From Streptomyces rapamycinicus NRRL 5491 (lineage in GTDB: Bacteria > Actinomycetota > Actinomycetes > Streptomycetales > Streptomycetaceae), in NCBI RefSeq assembly GCF_024298965.1, contig NZ_CP085193.1, forward strand, positions 9,858,001 to 9,922,000: a stretch of DNA of 64,000 nt, written 5' to 3'. Under the pieces are notes generated by a model. It ran no database searches, had not been told where the DNA came from, and saw only the letters and a program-made list of their open reading frames with translations. Shown one piece after another: positions 1 to 8,478 of the stretch. The position numbers were made by a program, and so were the translations under genes. Positions within the stretch are counted from its first letter, which is position 1. Each line of letters begins with the position of its first letter.

Positions 1-2610
1 CTGGCCGGCCAGGACTACGCGGCCGCGCTCGCCGCGCAGCCGGGGGCCGAGGGCTATCTGATGACGGGCAACGCGTCGAGCGTCGCGTCCGGTCGGGTGG
101 CGTACACGTTCGGCTTCGAAGGTCCCGCGGTGACGATCGACACCGCCTGTTCGTCGTCGTTGGTGGCGATGCACCTCGCGGCCCAGGCGCTGCGCAGCGG
201 GGAGTGCTCGCTGGCCGTGGCCGGGGGAGTGACGGTGATGTCCACGCCGGGACCGCTCGCGGAACTCGCGATGCAACGCGCCATCTCGGCGGTAGGACGG
301 TCCAAGTCCTTCTCCGAGGCCGCTGACGGCATGGGAATGTCCGAGGGCGTGGGCGTGGTGCTGCTGGAGCGGCTGTCGGAGGCGCAACGGCTCGGGCATC
401 CGGTGCTGGCGGTGCTGCGCGGCAGCGCGGTCAACCAGGACGGGGCGAGCAACGGTCTTTCGGCGCCGAACGGCCCCGCGCAGGAGCGGGTGATCCGCCG
501 GGCCCTGGCCGACGCCCGCCTGTCGGGCTCCGATGTCGACGCGGCGGAGGGGCACGGTACGGGGACCCATCTGGGCGACACGATCGAGGCCCAGGCGATG
601 CTCGCCACCTATGGCCAGGACCGCCCCGAGGACCGGCCGCTGTGGCTGGGGTCGGTGAAGTCCAACATCGGCCACACGCAGGCGGCGTCGGGCGTGGCCG
701 GGGTGATCAAGATGGTCGAGGCGATGCGGCACGGGACGCTGCCGGCGACGCTGCACGTGGACGAGCCGTCACGGCAGGTCGACTGGTCGGCCGGTGACGT
801 ACGGCTGCTGACCGGGGCCCGGCCGTGGGAGTCCGACGGACGTCCGCGGCGCGCGGGCGTATCGACGTTCGGGATCAGCGGCACCAACGCGCACGTGATC
901 CTGGAACAGGCCCCCGCCGTGCCGGTGCCGCCCCGCGGCGACACCCCGGCCCGCTCGGCCCTGGGCGACCTGGTGCCATGGGCGGTGTCCGCGCGTACCG
1001 ACGGTGCGCTGCGGGCCCTGGCGGCCGACGTCGCCGACTGGGCCGGGCGGAACCAGGACGTGCCGATGGCGGACGTGGCCGCATCGCTGGCCGCGAACCG
1101 GGCCGGCTTCCGCTGCCGCGCGGTGGTGTGGGCGGCCGACCGGGAAGACCTCGTCGCCGGGCTGCGCGGCGTCGCCGAGCGGCTGCCGGTCGAGTACGCC
1201 CGTACGGCGGTGACCCGGCCCGGGCGCGTCGCGTTCCTCTTCCCCGGCGCCGAGTCCTCCTGGCCCGGCATGGCTCTCCGGCTCGCCGAGCAGTCAGCGG
1301 TCTTCGCGGACGCGCTGACGGAGGCACAGGCCGCCCTGGAGCCGCTGATCGGTTCCGAGGGGGACACGCGGCGACGGGCGGAGCACGCCGGGGTCTTCGC
1401 GGTCGAGGTGGCACTGGCGGCGCTGCTGCGGTCCTACGGACCGCGCCCCGACTTCCTGCTGGGCGACTCGGTGGGCGAGGTGGCAGCGGCGTACCTGGCC
1501 GGTGTGTTCTCCCTGGCCGACGCCGGCCGGCTGGTGGTCGCGCGGGCCGACGGGACCGGGCTGCGGGAAACGGTGGACCAGATCACCTTCTCCGCACCTT
1601 CCGTCCCGATGGTTTCCGCGGTGACCGGCAAGCTTCTCGATCCCTCGGAGATCGCGAGCCCCGGCTACTGGAGCCGCCCGGCCGAGGCGCCGGACGGACT
1701 GGAGGACGGCGTACGGCTGCTGCGCGACCGGGGCGTCACCGGCTTCCTCGAGGTCGGCCCGGACGGTGTGCTCAGCCCGGCGGTCAGCGGCGCCCTGGCC
1801 GATGTCGACGACCGGGGCTGGGCGACCAGCGTGCTGCTGCGCGACCAGGGCGACGCCTCGCGCGTGCTGAGCTTCCTGGCCGAGGCCTACGTGGGCGGCG
1901 CGTCGGTGGACTGGACCGCGCTGCTGGCCGGCTCCGGCCGGAGCCGGGCCGGACTGCCCACCTACCCGTTCCAGCGCCGTCGCTTCTGGCCGTCCGCACC
2001 GGCCGCGGCCGGTGCGCACCCGTTGCTCGGGACGGCCGTTGAACTGGCCGACCCCGCCCAGCGGTGGTTCGGCCGGACGGACATCACACCGGTGCTGTCC
2101 GCCGGTGCGCGCGCCGACTGGGCGGTGGCCGCCGCTCGCGCTGTCGGTGCGCCGGCCGCCCTGCGCGACCTGGTCTTCCCGGAGCCGGACACCGAGTCGG
2201 TGGGACCGGCCGCCGTGCAGACCGCGGTGCGTACCGGCGCGGCGCCGATGCGGATCGACGGGTACGTCCGTGCGTCCGGCGCGTCCGGTGCCGGGTGGAC
2301 GGCGTACCTGGGTGCGGAGATCGCCGAGCCGGAACCGGCCGATGACCTCCCGGACCGCGCCGACGGCGGCCTGACCCAGGTCACGGGCGACTCCGCCGCC
2401 GAGGTGCTCGACGGGTGCCTCCGGCTGGCCGCCGCCGGGGGGAGCGTGGCCTCTGCCGAGCGGCTCGAACTCTTCGACGACGTGCCGGGGGAGGTCTGGT
2501 GCCGGGTGCGCGGTCGCGGGGACCTGAGCGACCTGGACCTGGTGTCGGCCGACGGCGCCCCGGTCGCGCGGATAACCGGCCTGCGGTGCCACCCGAAGGC
2601 GACGGCATGA
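1..2610 (+). CDS. Type I PKS 3' end: KS, decayed AT and DH, no ACP (5' partial)
   Basis: The reading frame is open from base 1, so the N terminus lies outside the window. The ketosynthase looks active: Cys in DTACSSS (codon 148-150), His in GHGTGT (where most KSs read AHGTGT) and His in KSNIGH. The acyltransferase that follows is broken. Its GQG box reads FPGAESSW, the nucleophile motif reads GDSVGE with the usual His changed to Asp, and about 100 residues that should carry the catalytic His are absent. A DH-like stretch begins at HPLLG but lacks HxxxGxxxxP. The protein then stops without an acyl carrier domain, which is odd for the last PKS of a line. The next gene supplies a carrier domain on an AMP ligase. 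By inference this is the terminal subunit of a polyketide line separate from the rapamycin PKS, possibly that of actinoplanic acid. Confidence 0.85.
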   Translation: MAGQDYAAALAAQPGAEGYLMTGNASSVASGRVAYTFGFEGPAVTIDTACSSSLVAMHLAAQALRSGECSLAVAGGVTVMSTPGPLAELAMQRAISAVGRSKSFSEAADGMGMSEGVGVVLLERLSEAQRLGHPVLAVLRGSAVNQDGASNGLSAPNGPAQERVIRRALADARLSGSDVDAAEGHGTGTHLGDTIEAQAMLATYGQDRPEDRPLWLGSVKSNIGHTQAASGVAGVIKMVEAMRHGTLPATLHVDEPSRQVDWSAGDVRLLTGARPWESDGRPRRAGVSTFGISGTNAHVILEQAPAVPVPPRGDTPARSALGDLVPWAVSARTDGALRALAADVADWAGRNQDVPMADVAASLAANRAGFRCRAVVWAADREDLVAGLRGVAERLPVEYARTAVTRPGRVAFLFPGAESSWPGMALRLAEQSAVFADALTEAQAALEPLIGSEGDTRRRAEHAGVFAVEVALAALLRSYGPRPDFLLGDSVGEVAAAYLAGVFSLADAGRLVVARADGTGLRETVDQITFSAPSVPMVSAVTGKLLDPSEIASPGYWSRPAEAPDGLEDGVRLLRDRGVTGFLEVGPDGVLSPAVSGALADVDDRGWATSVLLRDQGDASRVLSFLAEAYVGGASVDWTALLAGSGRSRAGLPTYPFQRRRFWPSAPAAAGAHPLLGTAVELADPAQRWFGRTDITPVLSAGARADWAVAAARAVGAPAALRDLVFPEPDTESVGPAAVQTAVRTGAAPMRIDGYVRASGASGAGWTAYLGAEIAEPEPADDLPDRADGGLTQVTGDSAAEVLDGCLRLAAAGGSVASAERLELFDDVPGEVWCRVRGRGDLSDLDLVSADGAPVARITGLRCHPKATA

Positions 2611-2624
2611 CCGAGGCACTCAGA

Positions 2625-2670
2625 GCCTGTGTCATATCCCCGGCCGGGCGTGCGGCGATATGACACAGGC
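2625..2670. terminator. 14-bp perfect stem hairpin after the PKS gene
   Basis: GCCTGTGTCATATC at 2625-2638 pairs exactly with GATATGACACAGGC at 2657-2670. The loop is 18 nt. It starts 15 bp after the PKS stop and ends before the ribosome binding site of the next gene. There is no T-run, so it may act as a partial terminator or an RNA processing and stability element rather than a full stop. Confidence 0.55.
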
Positions 2671-2707
2671 CCTCACCCACGATCCAAGTCCAAGGAAAGG
2701 TTGTTCC

Positions 2708-4555
2708 ATGTCGAACCTCGATGCCGTCAGCCCGGTGCTCGCGGTCATTGAGCGTCATGCGCAGACCCGGGGTGACGCGCCCGCGATCATCGTGCCGGGC
2801 GAACCGGCCGGGCTGAGCTACCGGCATCTGTCCGGCCGCATGCACGCCGTCCGCACGGCGCTGACCGGGCTCGGGGTGCGCCCCGGGCACCGGGTCGCGG
2901 TGGTCCCCGGAGAGGACGCCGACAGCGCCGCGCTGCTGCTCGGGGTGGTCGCCGCCGCGGCCTGCTGCCCGGTCAATCCGCTCTGGTCGGCCGCCGAGAC
3001 CCAGGACTACCTGGACACGCTCGACGTCGCGCTGATCGTGCTCGCCGACGGAGCCGGAACCGCCGCCGCGCAGCAGGTGGCGGCGGCCAAGGCAGCCGCG
3101 GTGACGCTCCGGTTCAGCGGCGAGGACGTGGTGGTGGAGCCGCGGGGCGGCGGCCGCCCGGCCGAGACGGCGGCGACCGGGCCGTATCCGGACGAGGCGG
3201 TGCTGCTGCGGACCTCGGGTACGACGTCCATCGGCAAGGTCGTGTCCCTCAGCGCCGCCGGCGTGGTCGCGGCCGCCCAGGCCACGGTGGACGCCTACCA
3301 CCTGACCGACTCCGACCGCCGGTTCAACATCATGCCGTTCTTCCACGTCCAGGGCCTGGTCGGTTCGCTGATCGCCTCGCTGCTCCCGGGCGGCAGCATC
3401 GTCTGCGCGCCGGCCCCGGACCCGGCCACCGCACTGCGGCACGCGCTGGACAGCGAGGCGACCTGGCTCTCGGCCACCCCGACCATGCACCGGCTGATGG
3501 TGCGGTACGTCCCCCGGGACCGCGAGTGGCCCGGCCCGCTGCGCTTCGTCCGCTGCGGCTCCGGAGCCCTGACGGCGGGCCTGCGGGCCGAACTCGAGGC
3601 CGGTTACGGCCTGCCGGTGGTCGAGTCGTACGGGATGTCCGAGGCGCATCAGATCGCCTCGACCCCGCTGCCGGGCGATCCGGACGCCGCCGGGCTCGTC
3701 CCCACCGGCTCCGAGGTCGCGGTCCTCGACCAGCACGGCCGGGTCAGCACCGCGCCGGACGCGTCCGGCGAGATCGTCATCCGCGGCGCCAACGTCATGC
3801 ACGGGTATGTGTGGCCGCCCGGCCTGGAGTCCCCGTTCGTGCGCGGCGGTTCCGCCGGTGACACGGAAGGGGCCGGCTGGCTGCGCACCGGTGACCTGGG
3901 CCGGTTGCTGCCGGACGGCTCGTTCCTGATCACCGGGCGGGCCAAGGAGATGATCAACGTGGGTGGCGAGAAGGTGTCGCCGTTCGAGGTGGAGGCCGCG
4001 ATGCTGAGCCATCCCGCGGTGGCCGAGGCGGTCGCGTTCGGCATCCCCGACCCGGTCCGCGACGAACAACTCGGTACCGTGCTCGTGCTCAGGCCGGGAG
4101 CGACGCTGGGTGACGAGGAGTTCCGGACGTACCTCGGGCAGCGGCTCGCTCCGGTCAAGGTTCCCCGGTTCTTCCTGCGCCGCGCGGACATCCCGGTCGC
4201 CGAATCCGGCAAGATCCAGCGCGGCTCGCTGGCCAAGGTGCTGGCCGACGAGTTGGACGCGGCCGGGCCGATGGCGGAATCGGACGGGCGGACCGCACCA
4301 CGGACGCCGGTCGAGGCCATGGTCAAGGGGCTGTGGTCGCTCGTGCTCAAGCGGGAGGACATCGGCGTGGACAACGACTTCATGGCCCTGGGCGGGGACT
4401 CGATGGCCGGGATGGCGCTGCTGAGCCTGGTCGAGGACAGCCTCGGCGTGGCCATCACCCCGGCTGAGCTCTTCACCGACATCACGACGATCGAGGCGAT
4501 GGCCGCGGCGATCAGCGAACGCACCTCCGGCACCGCGGAAGGAGCCGGCCGATGA
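2708..4555 (+). CDS. Acyl-AMP ligase fused to a C-terminal carrier (PCP) domain
   Basis: A 615-residue ANL-superfamily enzyme that should adenylate a carboxylic acid and load it on its own carrier. Visible motifs are the P-loop LLRTSGTTSIGK (the usual G/P position reads I), ESYGMSE, the TGDL hinge and SGKIQRGSL with the catalytic Lys. The carrier follows, with LGGDS and phosphopantetheine Ser565. I start at 2708, behind AAGGAAAGG, rather than at the in-frame ATG at 2660, which lies inside the preceding hairpin. The next gene overlaps it by ATGA, so the two are translationally coupled. It lacks the long N-terminal part of a standard NRPS A domain and resembles acyl-CoA-ligase-like enzymes. Substrate is not readable; tricarballylate is a hypothesis if this is the actinoplanic acid locus. 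Confidence 0.85.
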   Translation: MSNLDAVSPVLAVIERHAQTRGDAPAIIVPGEPAGLSYRHLSGRMHAVRTALTGLGVRPGHRVAVVPGEDADSAALLLGVVAAAACCPVNPLWSAAETQDYLDTLDVALIVLADGAGTAAAQQVAAAKAAAVTLRFSGEDVVVEPRGGGRPAETAATGPYPDEAVLLRTSGTTSIGKVVSLSAAGVVAAAQATVDAYHLTDSDRRFNIMPFFHVQGLVGSLIASLLPGGSIVCAPAPDPATALRHALDSEATWLSATPTMHRLMVRYVPRDREWPGPLRFVRCGSGALTAGLRAELEAGYGLPVVESYGMSEAHQIASTPLPGDPDAAGLVPTGSEVAVLDQHGRVSTAPDASGEIVIRGANVMHGYVWPPGLESPFVRGGSAGDTEGAGWLRTGDLGRLLPDGSFLITGRAKEMINVGGEKVSPFEVEAAMLSHPAVAEAVAFGIPDPVRDEQLGTVLVLRPGATLGDEEFRTYLGQRLAPVKVPRFFLRRADIPVAESGKIQRGSLAKVLADELDAAGPMAESDGRTAPRTPVEAMVKGLWSLVLKREDIGVDNDFMALGGDSMAGMALLSLVEDSLGVAITPAELFTDITTIEAMAAAISERTSGTAEGAGR

Positions 4556-5862
4556 CCGAGTCGGACAAGCACCGGTTGATGGTGCCGGACGACAAAGTCC
4601 TCGCCGGTGGCCTGATGAGCGTGCCCATTCTCTACCGGTTCCGCGGACCACTGGACCGGGCCGCGCTCAGCCGTGCGCTCGACCGGGTGGTGGACCGGCA
4701 CGTATCGCTGCGGATCCGTTACGAGCGGGCCGGTCTGCGGAGGCTGCGCGAGCACGTCCTGCCACCCGGCGTTCACCTGCCGCTGGGCGAGACCGTCGTA
4801 TCCGACCCGGACGAGGCCGAGCGGCTGATCGTCGCGCGCATGGCCGAGATGTTCGACCCGGACGGCCTGCCGCTCACGGCCGACCTGTACCGGCTGGCCG
4901 ACACCGAGCATCTGCTGCTGATCAACGTGAACCACCGGGTCACCGACGCGTGGTCGAACGCCCTGATCCGCCGTGACCTGGCCCGGTTCTACAACGCCGA
5001 AACCGGTGTGGAGACCGAGCCGCTCCCCGACATCGAATGGCTGCCCGGCGACTACTACGCCTGGCGGGACACCCGGATGGCCGGCGAGCCGGGTCGCCGC
5101 CACGCCGAGTACTGGGACCGGCAGGCGCCCCTGCTGAAATGGGCCGGGCTGCGCCGCCACCCCGAGAAGTTCGGCGCTCGGCGGCCACCGTTCCGGACGG
5201 TGGATCTCCCGTTCTCCCCCGCCGACGCGGCCGCGCTGCGGGAGCTTGCCGCCGCCGAGCGCACCACGATGTACGCGGTGTTGCTGGCCCTGCTGTTCGG
5301 CGTGCTGCACGCCGCGACCGGGGAGCGCGCTCTGGTGGTCTGCTCGATCCACGCCAACCGGATCCGCCCGGAGACCTGGAACACCGTGGGACAGTTCGCC
5401 AATCTGACCTATCTGCGGGTGGACCTGCCCCCCGAGCCCGCGTTCCGGGACGTGCTGAGGGCGACCCGGACCACGTCACTGGACGCGCTGGCCCATCAGG
5501 AGTACCCGCTCCTCAATGTCGTGACCCACCCCGGCACGACGCCGCGGACCGTGTCCCGGGCCGGCGAGGTGGCGTTCAACATGCTGGCCACGCCGCCGGG
5601 AGCGGACGGGCTCCACGGGGCGGACTTCCACGGTCTGCAGACGGTGGCGCTGCCCTTCCCCGCCGGTGTGAGCAGCCACTTCGACCTGGAACTGTTCATC
5701 ACGCCCGGCCCTGACGGCCCGGGCGGCGCGCTGCGCTGGGCCGAGGGCGTCTACGAGCCGGAATTCGTGGCCGATTTGGCGGACACGTACGCATCAATAG
5801 TTTCGGCAGTGGCACAGGACCCGGACGTGGCGCTGTCCGACTTCCGCAAACGCTTCCGATGA
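4552..5862 (+). CDS. Stand-alone condensation-domain protein
   Basis: A 436-residue NRPS-type condensation domain with nothing attached. The active site reads NHRVTDA (His128, Asp132) in place of HHxxxDG. The catalytic second His is kept, but the first His is Asn and the Gly is Ala. Start overlaps the ligase-carrier stop (ATGA), so the pair probably works together: the carrier-bound acid is the donor and a hydroxyl or amine is the acceptor. Stand-alone C domains paired with a loaded carrier are known for ester formation, for example tricarballylate on fumonisin. Ester rather than amide formation is inferred from context, not from residues. Confidence 0.85.
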   Translation: MTESDKHRLMVPDDKVLAGGLMSVPILYRFRGPLDRAALSRALDRVVDRHVSLRIRYERAGLRRLREHVLPPGVHLPLGETVVSDPDEAERLIVARMAEMFDPDGLPLTADLYRLADTEHLLLINVNHRVTDAWSNALIRRDLARFYNAETGVETEPLPDIEWLPGDYYAWRDTRMAGEPGRRHAEYWDRQAPLLKWAGLRRHPEKFGARRPPFRTVDLPFSPADAAALRELAAAERTTMYAVLLALLFGVLHAATGERALVVCSIHANRIRPETWNTVGQFANLTYLRVDLPPEPAFRDVLRATRTTSLDALAHQEYPLLNVVTHPGTTPRTVSRAGEVAFNMLATPPGADGLHGADFHGLQTVALPFPAGVSSHFDLELFITPGPDGPGGALRWAEGVYEPEFVADLADTYASIVSAVAQDPDVALSDFRKRFR

Positions 5863-5870
5863 GCGGGTAA

Positions 5871-6647
5871 TCAGCCGATCATGAACTGGCCGCCGTCGAC
5901 GTGAATGGCGGCGCCAGTGATGGCCGCGGACCGCTCGGCCGCGAGGAACGCGCACGCCCAGGCGATCTCCGCGGGCTGCGGCTGCCGCTTGATCGCGATG
6001 GTTTCCCGGGCGAACCGCTCCGACCGCCCGGGAGTCATCCCCGGATGGGTCTCCAGGTCGCGGACGGTGTCGGCGAATCCCGGGTTGATGTCGTTCACCG
6101 TGATCCCGAACGGCCCGAGGCTGCGGGACAGGGAGCGGGTAAGGGTCCGCAATCCGCCCTTGGCGGTGGAGTGGGGTATCCGGGTCGGGCCGCCGATCCA
6201 GCCGTCCGGCCCGTTCATGTGCACGATCCGGCCCCAGCCGTGCTCGCGCATCCCCGGCGCGAACGCTTTGGCGAGGTACCACGACGCGGTCAGCTGCTGG
6301 TTGAGGTGATGGTGCCAGTCCTCGTCCGTCGTGTCCCAGAAGTCCTTGTGCAGCCGCCGGGCGGCGTTGCTCACATAGATGTCGACACGCCCGAACGCCT
6401 GCTCCGCCCGGGCCTTCAACTCCAGCACCGTCGACTTCTCGGCCGCGTCGCCGAGCACGACGATGGCCTTCGCGCCGAGGGCCTCCGCCTCGTCCTTGAC
6501 CTCGTTGGCCTCGTCCGCGTTCGACCTTGAATTGATGACGACGTTCGCGCCGCGGGCAGCGAACTCGAGGACGATCGCCTTGCCGAGATTACGGCCGGAT
6601 CCGGTGACGAGCAGCGTCTTCCCGGCGATCCCGAACTCATCGGACAT
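5871..6647 (-). CDS. SDR-family protein with altered catalytic residues
   Basis: A 258-residue Rossmann protein of the short-chain dehydrogenase family. The cofactor motif TGSGRNLG is near the N terminus and the family's C-terminal GGQFMIG-type end is present. Start is placed at MSDEFG, behind a GGAG; the longer in-frame extension runs through a MITE-like repeat and is not credible. The catalytic tetrad is abnormal: the Ser of the VNISS region reads HMNG, and the Tyr of YxxxK reads His (PHSTAKGG), so only Lys survives. It may act on an unusual substrate, or bind cofactor without classical hydride chemistry. It converges with the C-domain gene, 8 bp away. Confidence 0.8.
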   Translation of the reverse strand: MSDEFGIAGKTLLVTGSGRNLGKAIVLEFAARGANVVINSRSNADEANEVKDEAEALGAKAIVVLGDAAEKSTVLELKARAEQAFGRVDIYVSNAARRLHKDFWDTTDEDWHHHLNQQLTASWYLAKAFAPGMREHGWGRIVHMNGPDGWIGGPTRIPHSTAKGGLRTLTRSLSRSLGPFGITVNDINPGFADTVRDLETHPGMTPGRSERFARETIAIKRQPQPAEIAWACAFLAAERSAAITGAAIHVDGGQFMIG

Positions 6648-6682
6648 GTGGTGCTCCGCCTCTCTCCTGGCGTCCCTGGCCT

Positions 6683-6876
6683 TAGGGTCCTTCTGACGGA
6701 TCTCCGCGGCGTGGCGGCGTCCGGCACGTCCTCTCGCCGCACCGCACGAAAACCCAAGTAGCTCCGCTACGAGGGTCTCCGCGCGGCACGCCGAGAGCAC
6801 GCTCCCCCAGCTACCGCTGGGAGGTGCCCCCTGACGCCGCTCCGGTCCTCCACGGAGATCCGTCAGAAGGACCCTA
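6683..6876. mobile_element. MITE-like element with 24-bp perfect terminal inverted repeats
   Basis: TAGGGTCCTTCTGACGGATC and four more bases (6683-6706) are repeated exactly in reverse complement at 6853-6876, giving a 194-bp element with no coding capacity. The termini TAGGG...CCCTA suggest a TA target, as for IS630/Tc1-type elements. The interior holds further small hairpins, including one with AGCTACCGCTGG. It fills most of the 359 bp between the SDR and hydrolase starts and probably carries or disrupts their divergent promoters. Confidence 0.6.
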
Positions 6877-7006
6877 GCGGTGGTGCCAACTGGCTCAGTG
6901 GCCCGATGGTGGGATGGGCAGGGATCTTCGAAATCATAGGCGACGAAATGGACTTGAGGTGAGGATCCCGCTCGAGCGGCCGCCGCCCTCTGGTTGACTT
7001 TCCCGC

Positions 7007-7906
7007 ATGACCACATCGGCTGATCCGGATTCCACCGCGCCGCCCGCGTGGTACACCGCCGCGCTGGCTACGCCGGTCACCGAACATGAGATCACGGTGG
7101 CGGGCACCCCGATCGTCTACCGGGCCTGGGGCGAGCCGACCGGGCGCGGCATCGTACTCGTACATGGGGCCGCCGCACATTCTCGCTGGTGGGACCATGT
7201 CGGCCCGCAGTTGGTCAGCGGCCGGCGGGTCATCGCGCTGGACCTGTCCGGACACGGTGACAGCGGCAGGCGCGACGCGTACGGCCTCGAGATCTGGATG
7301 CGTGAAGTGCTCGCCGTCATCGCGGACGCGGGGCTCGACGTGCCGCCGGTGGTGATCGGGCACAGCCTGGGAGGCGCGGTGACGCTCCGGCTGGCCGCGC
7401 TGTCCGGGCACCGCATCGAGGGGGCCGTCCTGATCGATTCCCCCATGATCGGCCCGGTGGCGGCGAAACGCGCGACGCGGGAACAGCGCACCTTCGGGGC
7501 GGCGACACGCCTCTATTCCTCGCGTGCGGCGATCATCGGGCAGTTCAGTCCCATGCCCAGCCAACCGGTGCTCGGTTACGTCGCCGACCATGTCGCCGCC
7601 ACGTCCATCCGCGAGGTGGCCGGTGGTTGGACCTGGAAATGGGACCCCGCCATTTTCGCGCGGGAGCGTGTCGAAAACCCGTTGATCCCACTGGACTGCC
7701 GGGTGGCGCTGGTGCACGCGGAGCGTGGCATCGTCTCGGCGGAACGCCGCGAAGCCATGTATGACCAGCTCGGCCGGGTCGCCTCGGTCATCGAGGTCCC
7801 CGGCGCGAGACATCACATCATGCTCGACCAGCCCCTCGCGCTTGTCGCCGCGATCCGCACCCTGCTCTCCGACTGGGCGCATTCCCCGTCAGGGCGATCG
7901 GGCTGA
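7007..7906 (+). CDS. Alpha/beta hydrolase
   Basis: A 299-residue alpha/beta hydrolase fold protein. LVHGAAAHSRWW forms the oxyanion-hole region, GHSLGG carries nucleophile Ser120, and GARHHIML near residues 267-273 supplies the catalytic His. No signal peptide is seen, so it is cytoplasmic. It is divergent from the SDR gene across the MITE. Sitting beside a PKS that ends without a thioesterase, it could hydrolyse or edit an acyl thioester or ester of the left-hand pathway. This is inference; the fold is common and the substrate cannot be read. Confidence 0.8.
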   Translation: MTTSADPDSTAPPAWYTAALATPVTEHEITVAGTPIVYRAWGEPTGRGIVLVHGAAAHSRWWDHVGPQLVSGRRVIALDLSGHGDSGRRDAYGLEIWMREVLAVIADAGLDVPPVVIGHSLGGAVTLRLAALSGHRIEGAVLIDSPMIGPVAAKRATREQRTFGAATRLYSSRAAIIGQFSPMPSQPVLGYVADHVAATSIREVAGGWTWKWDPAIFARERVENPLIPLDCRVALVHAERGIVSAERREAMYDQLGRVASVIEVPGARHHIMLDQPLALVAAIRTLLSDWAHSPSGRSG

Positions 7907-7980
7907 ACCCGCTGGAGGCGCGTCTGCGGCCGGCGGTCGCTCGAAGTGCTCCGCTGCTGTGACACCCGTTTGTGGCGCTG

Positions 7981-8048
7981 ATGTTCTATCGGAACGTCGC
8001 TGTGGTTCAAGTCCGCGCCGTGCCGATCTTCCTAGGCTTCGGAAGCAG
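7981..8048 (+). promoter_or_regulatory. Promoter-like block shared with the rapH upstream region
   Basis: TGTGGTTCAAGT followed by CTTCCTAGGCTTC closely matches 36417-36457 upstream of rapH (12 identical bases, then about 18 of the next 28). Weaker similarity extends upstream and to GCGGATG about 20 bp downstream. It lies some 430 bp before the SARP start, so it may be a leftover promoter of a lost gene. Function is inferred from the match only. Confidence 0.4.
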
Positions 8049-8099
8049 CGCAGACCCGAGCGGATGTAAGCCCCGCGTACGTGAAAGACGAGAGACCCG

Positions 8100-8300
8100 T
8101 GAACCAGGAAATTCCGGCCGCGTGGCCGTCATCACGGGCGCCGGTTCCGGCCTCGTGGGGCCGCTGTCGCGCACACGTTCGCACCGGCGGCCGTCGAAGC
8201 GCATCGCCAACCGGGGCCCGTCCACCGTACTGATCAACGGCCTGGCCGGATGTGCCATGGAAGTGGGCCGGAAAGCGCGGCGCGTCGCCCGCCGAGAAGT
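8100..8300 (+). pseudogene. Remnant of an SDR gene (N-terminal Rossmann piece)
   Basis: One frame reads RVAVITGAGSGL, the classic N-terminal nucleotide-binding motif of SDR enzymes, near 8120-8156. The expected GRA continuation then appears only after a frame change, and no further SDR sequence follows. It looks like a decayed gene fragment that kept a start region after a promoter-like block. Confidence 0.4.
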
Positions 8301-8336
8301 CTAGTGATATCCGTGGCCAATTATGGAACCTTTCGT

Positions 8337-8358
8337 GTCAGATACACATGTATCTGAC
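8337..8358. promoter_or_regulatory. 22-bp near-perfect palindrome, probable operator
   Basis: GTCAGATACA and TGTATCTGAC are exact reverse complements separated by CA. A perfect 12-bp palindrome, CGTTGGCCAACG, follows at 8373-8384. Both lie 100-140 bp before the preferred start of the SARP gene. They suit binding by a dimeric repressor such as a TetR- or PadR-type protein, though no such gene is in the window. If the upstream ATG at 8323 were used, this palindrome would be coding, which argues for the later start. Confidence 0.5.
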
Positions 8359-8478
8359 TGTGGCAGCACTAACGTTGGCCAACGGTTGCGAATGAGTAGC
8401 CAGGTCGGCATGAGTTCCGCCGCCCAATTGCGCGAGCCGGACCAGGTCTGGCGGGTACCACAGGAAACAGGGTTGTGC

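Larger units (their letters stand above)
7907..8478. other. 572-bp region: rapH-promoter-like sequence, SDR remnant, palindromes
   Basis: No intact gene is credible here. Three things are visible: a stretch (7981-8075) resembling sequence upstream of rapH, a frameshifted SDR N-terminal remnant (8100-8300), and two strong palindromes (8337-8358 and 8373-8384) before the SARP regulator. An open frame at 7972-8304 runs through promoter-like sequence and the remnant and is not taken as a gene. Confidence 0.6.

Noticed and set aside
2381..4651. A 756-residue minus-strand open frame opposite the ligase gene
   Set aside because: Antisense of an intact ANL ligase; no domain, and composition typical of shadow frames.
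7972..8304. A 110-residue open frame as a gene
   Set aside because: It runs through promoter-like sequence and a frameshifted SDR remnant, has no ribosome binding site and no coherent protein.
8323..8478. Using ATG 8323 as the SARP start
   Set aside because: The added 52 residues would encode the two palindromes and show no SARP homology; a ribosome binding site precedes 8479.
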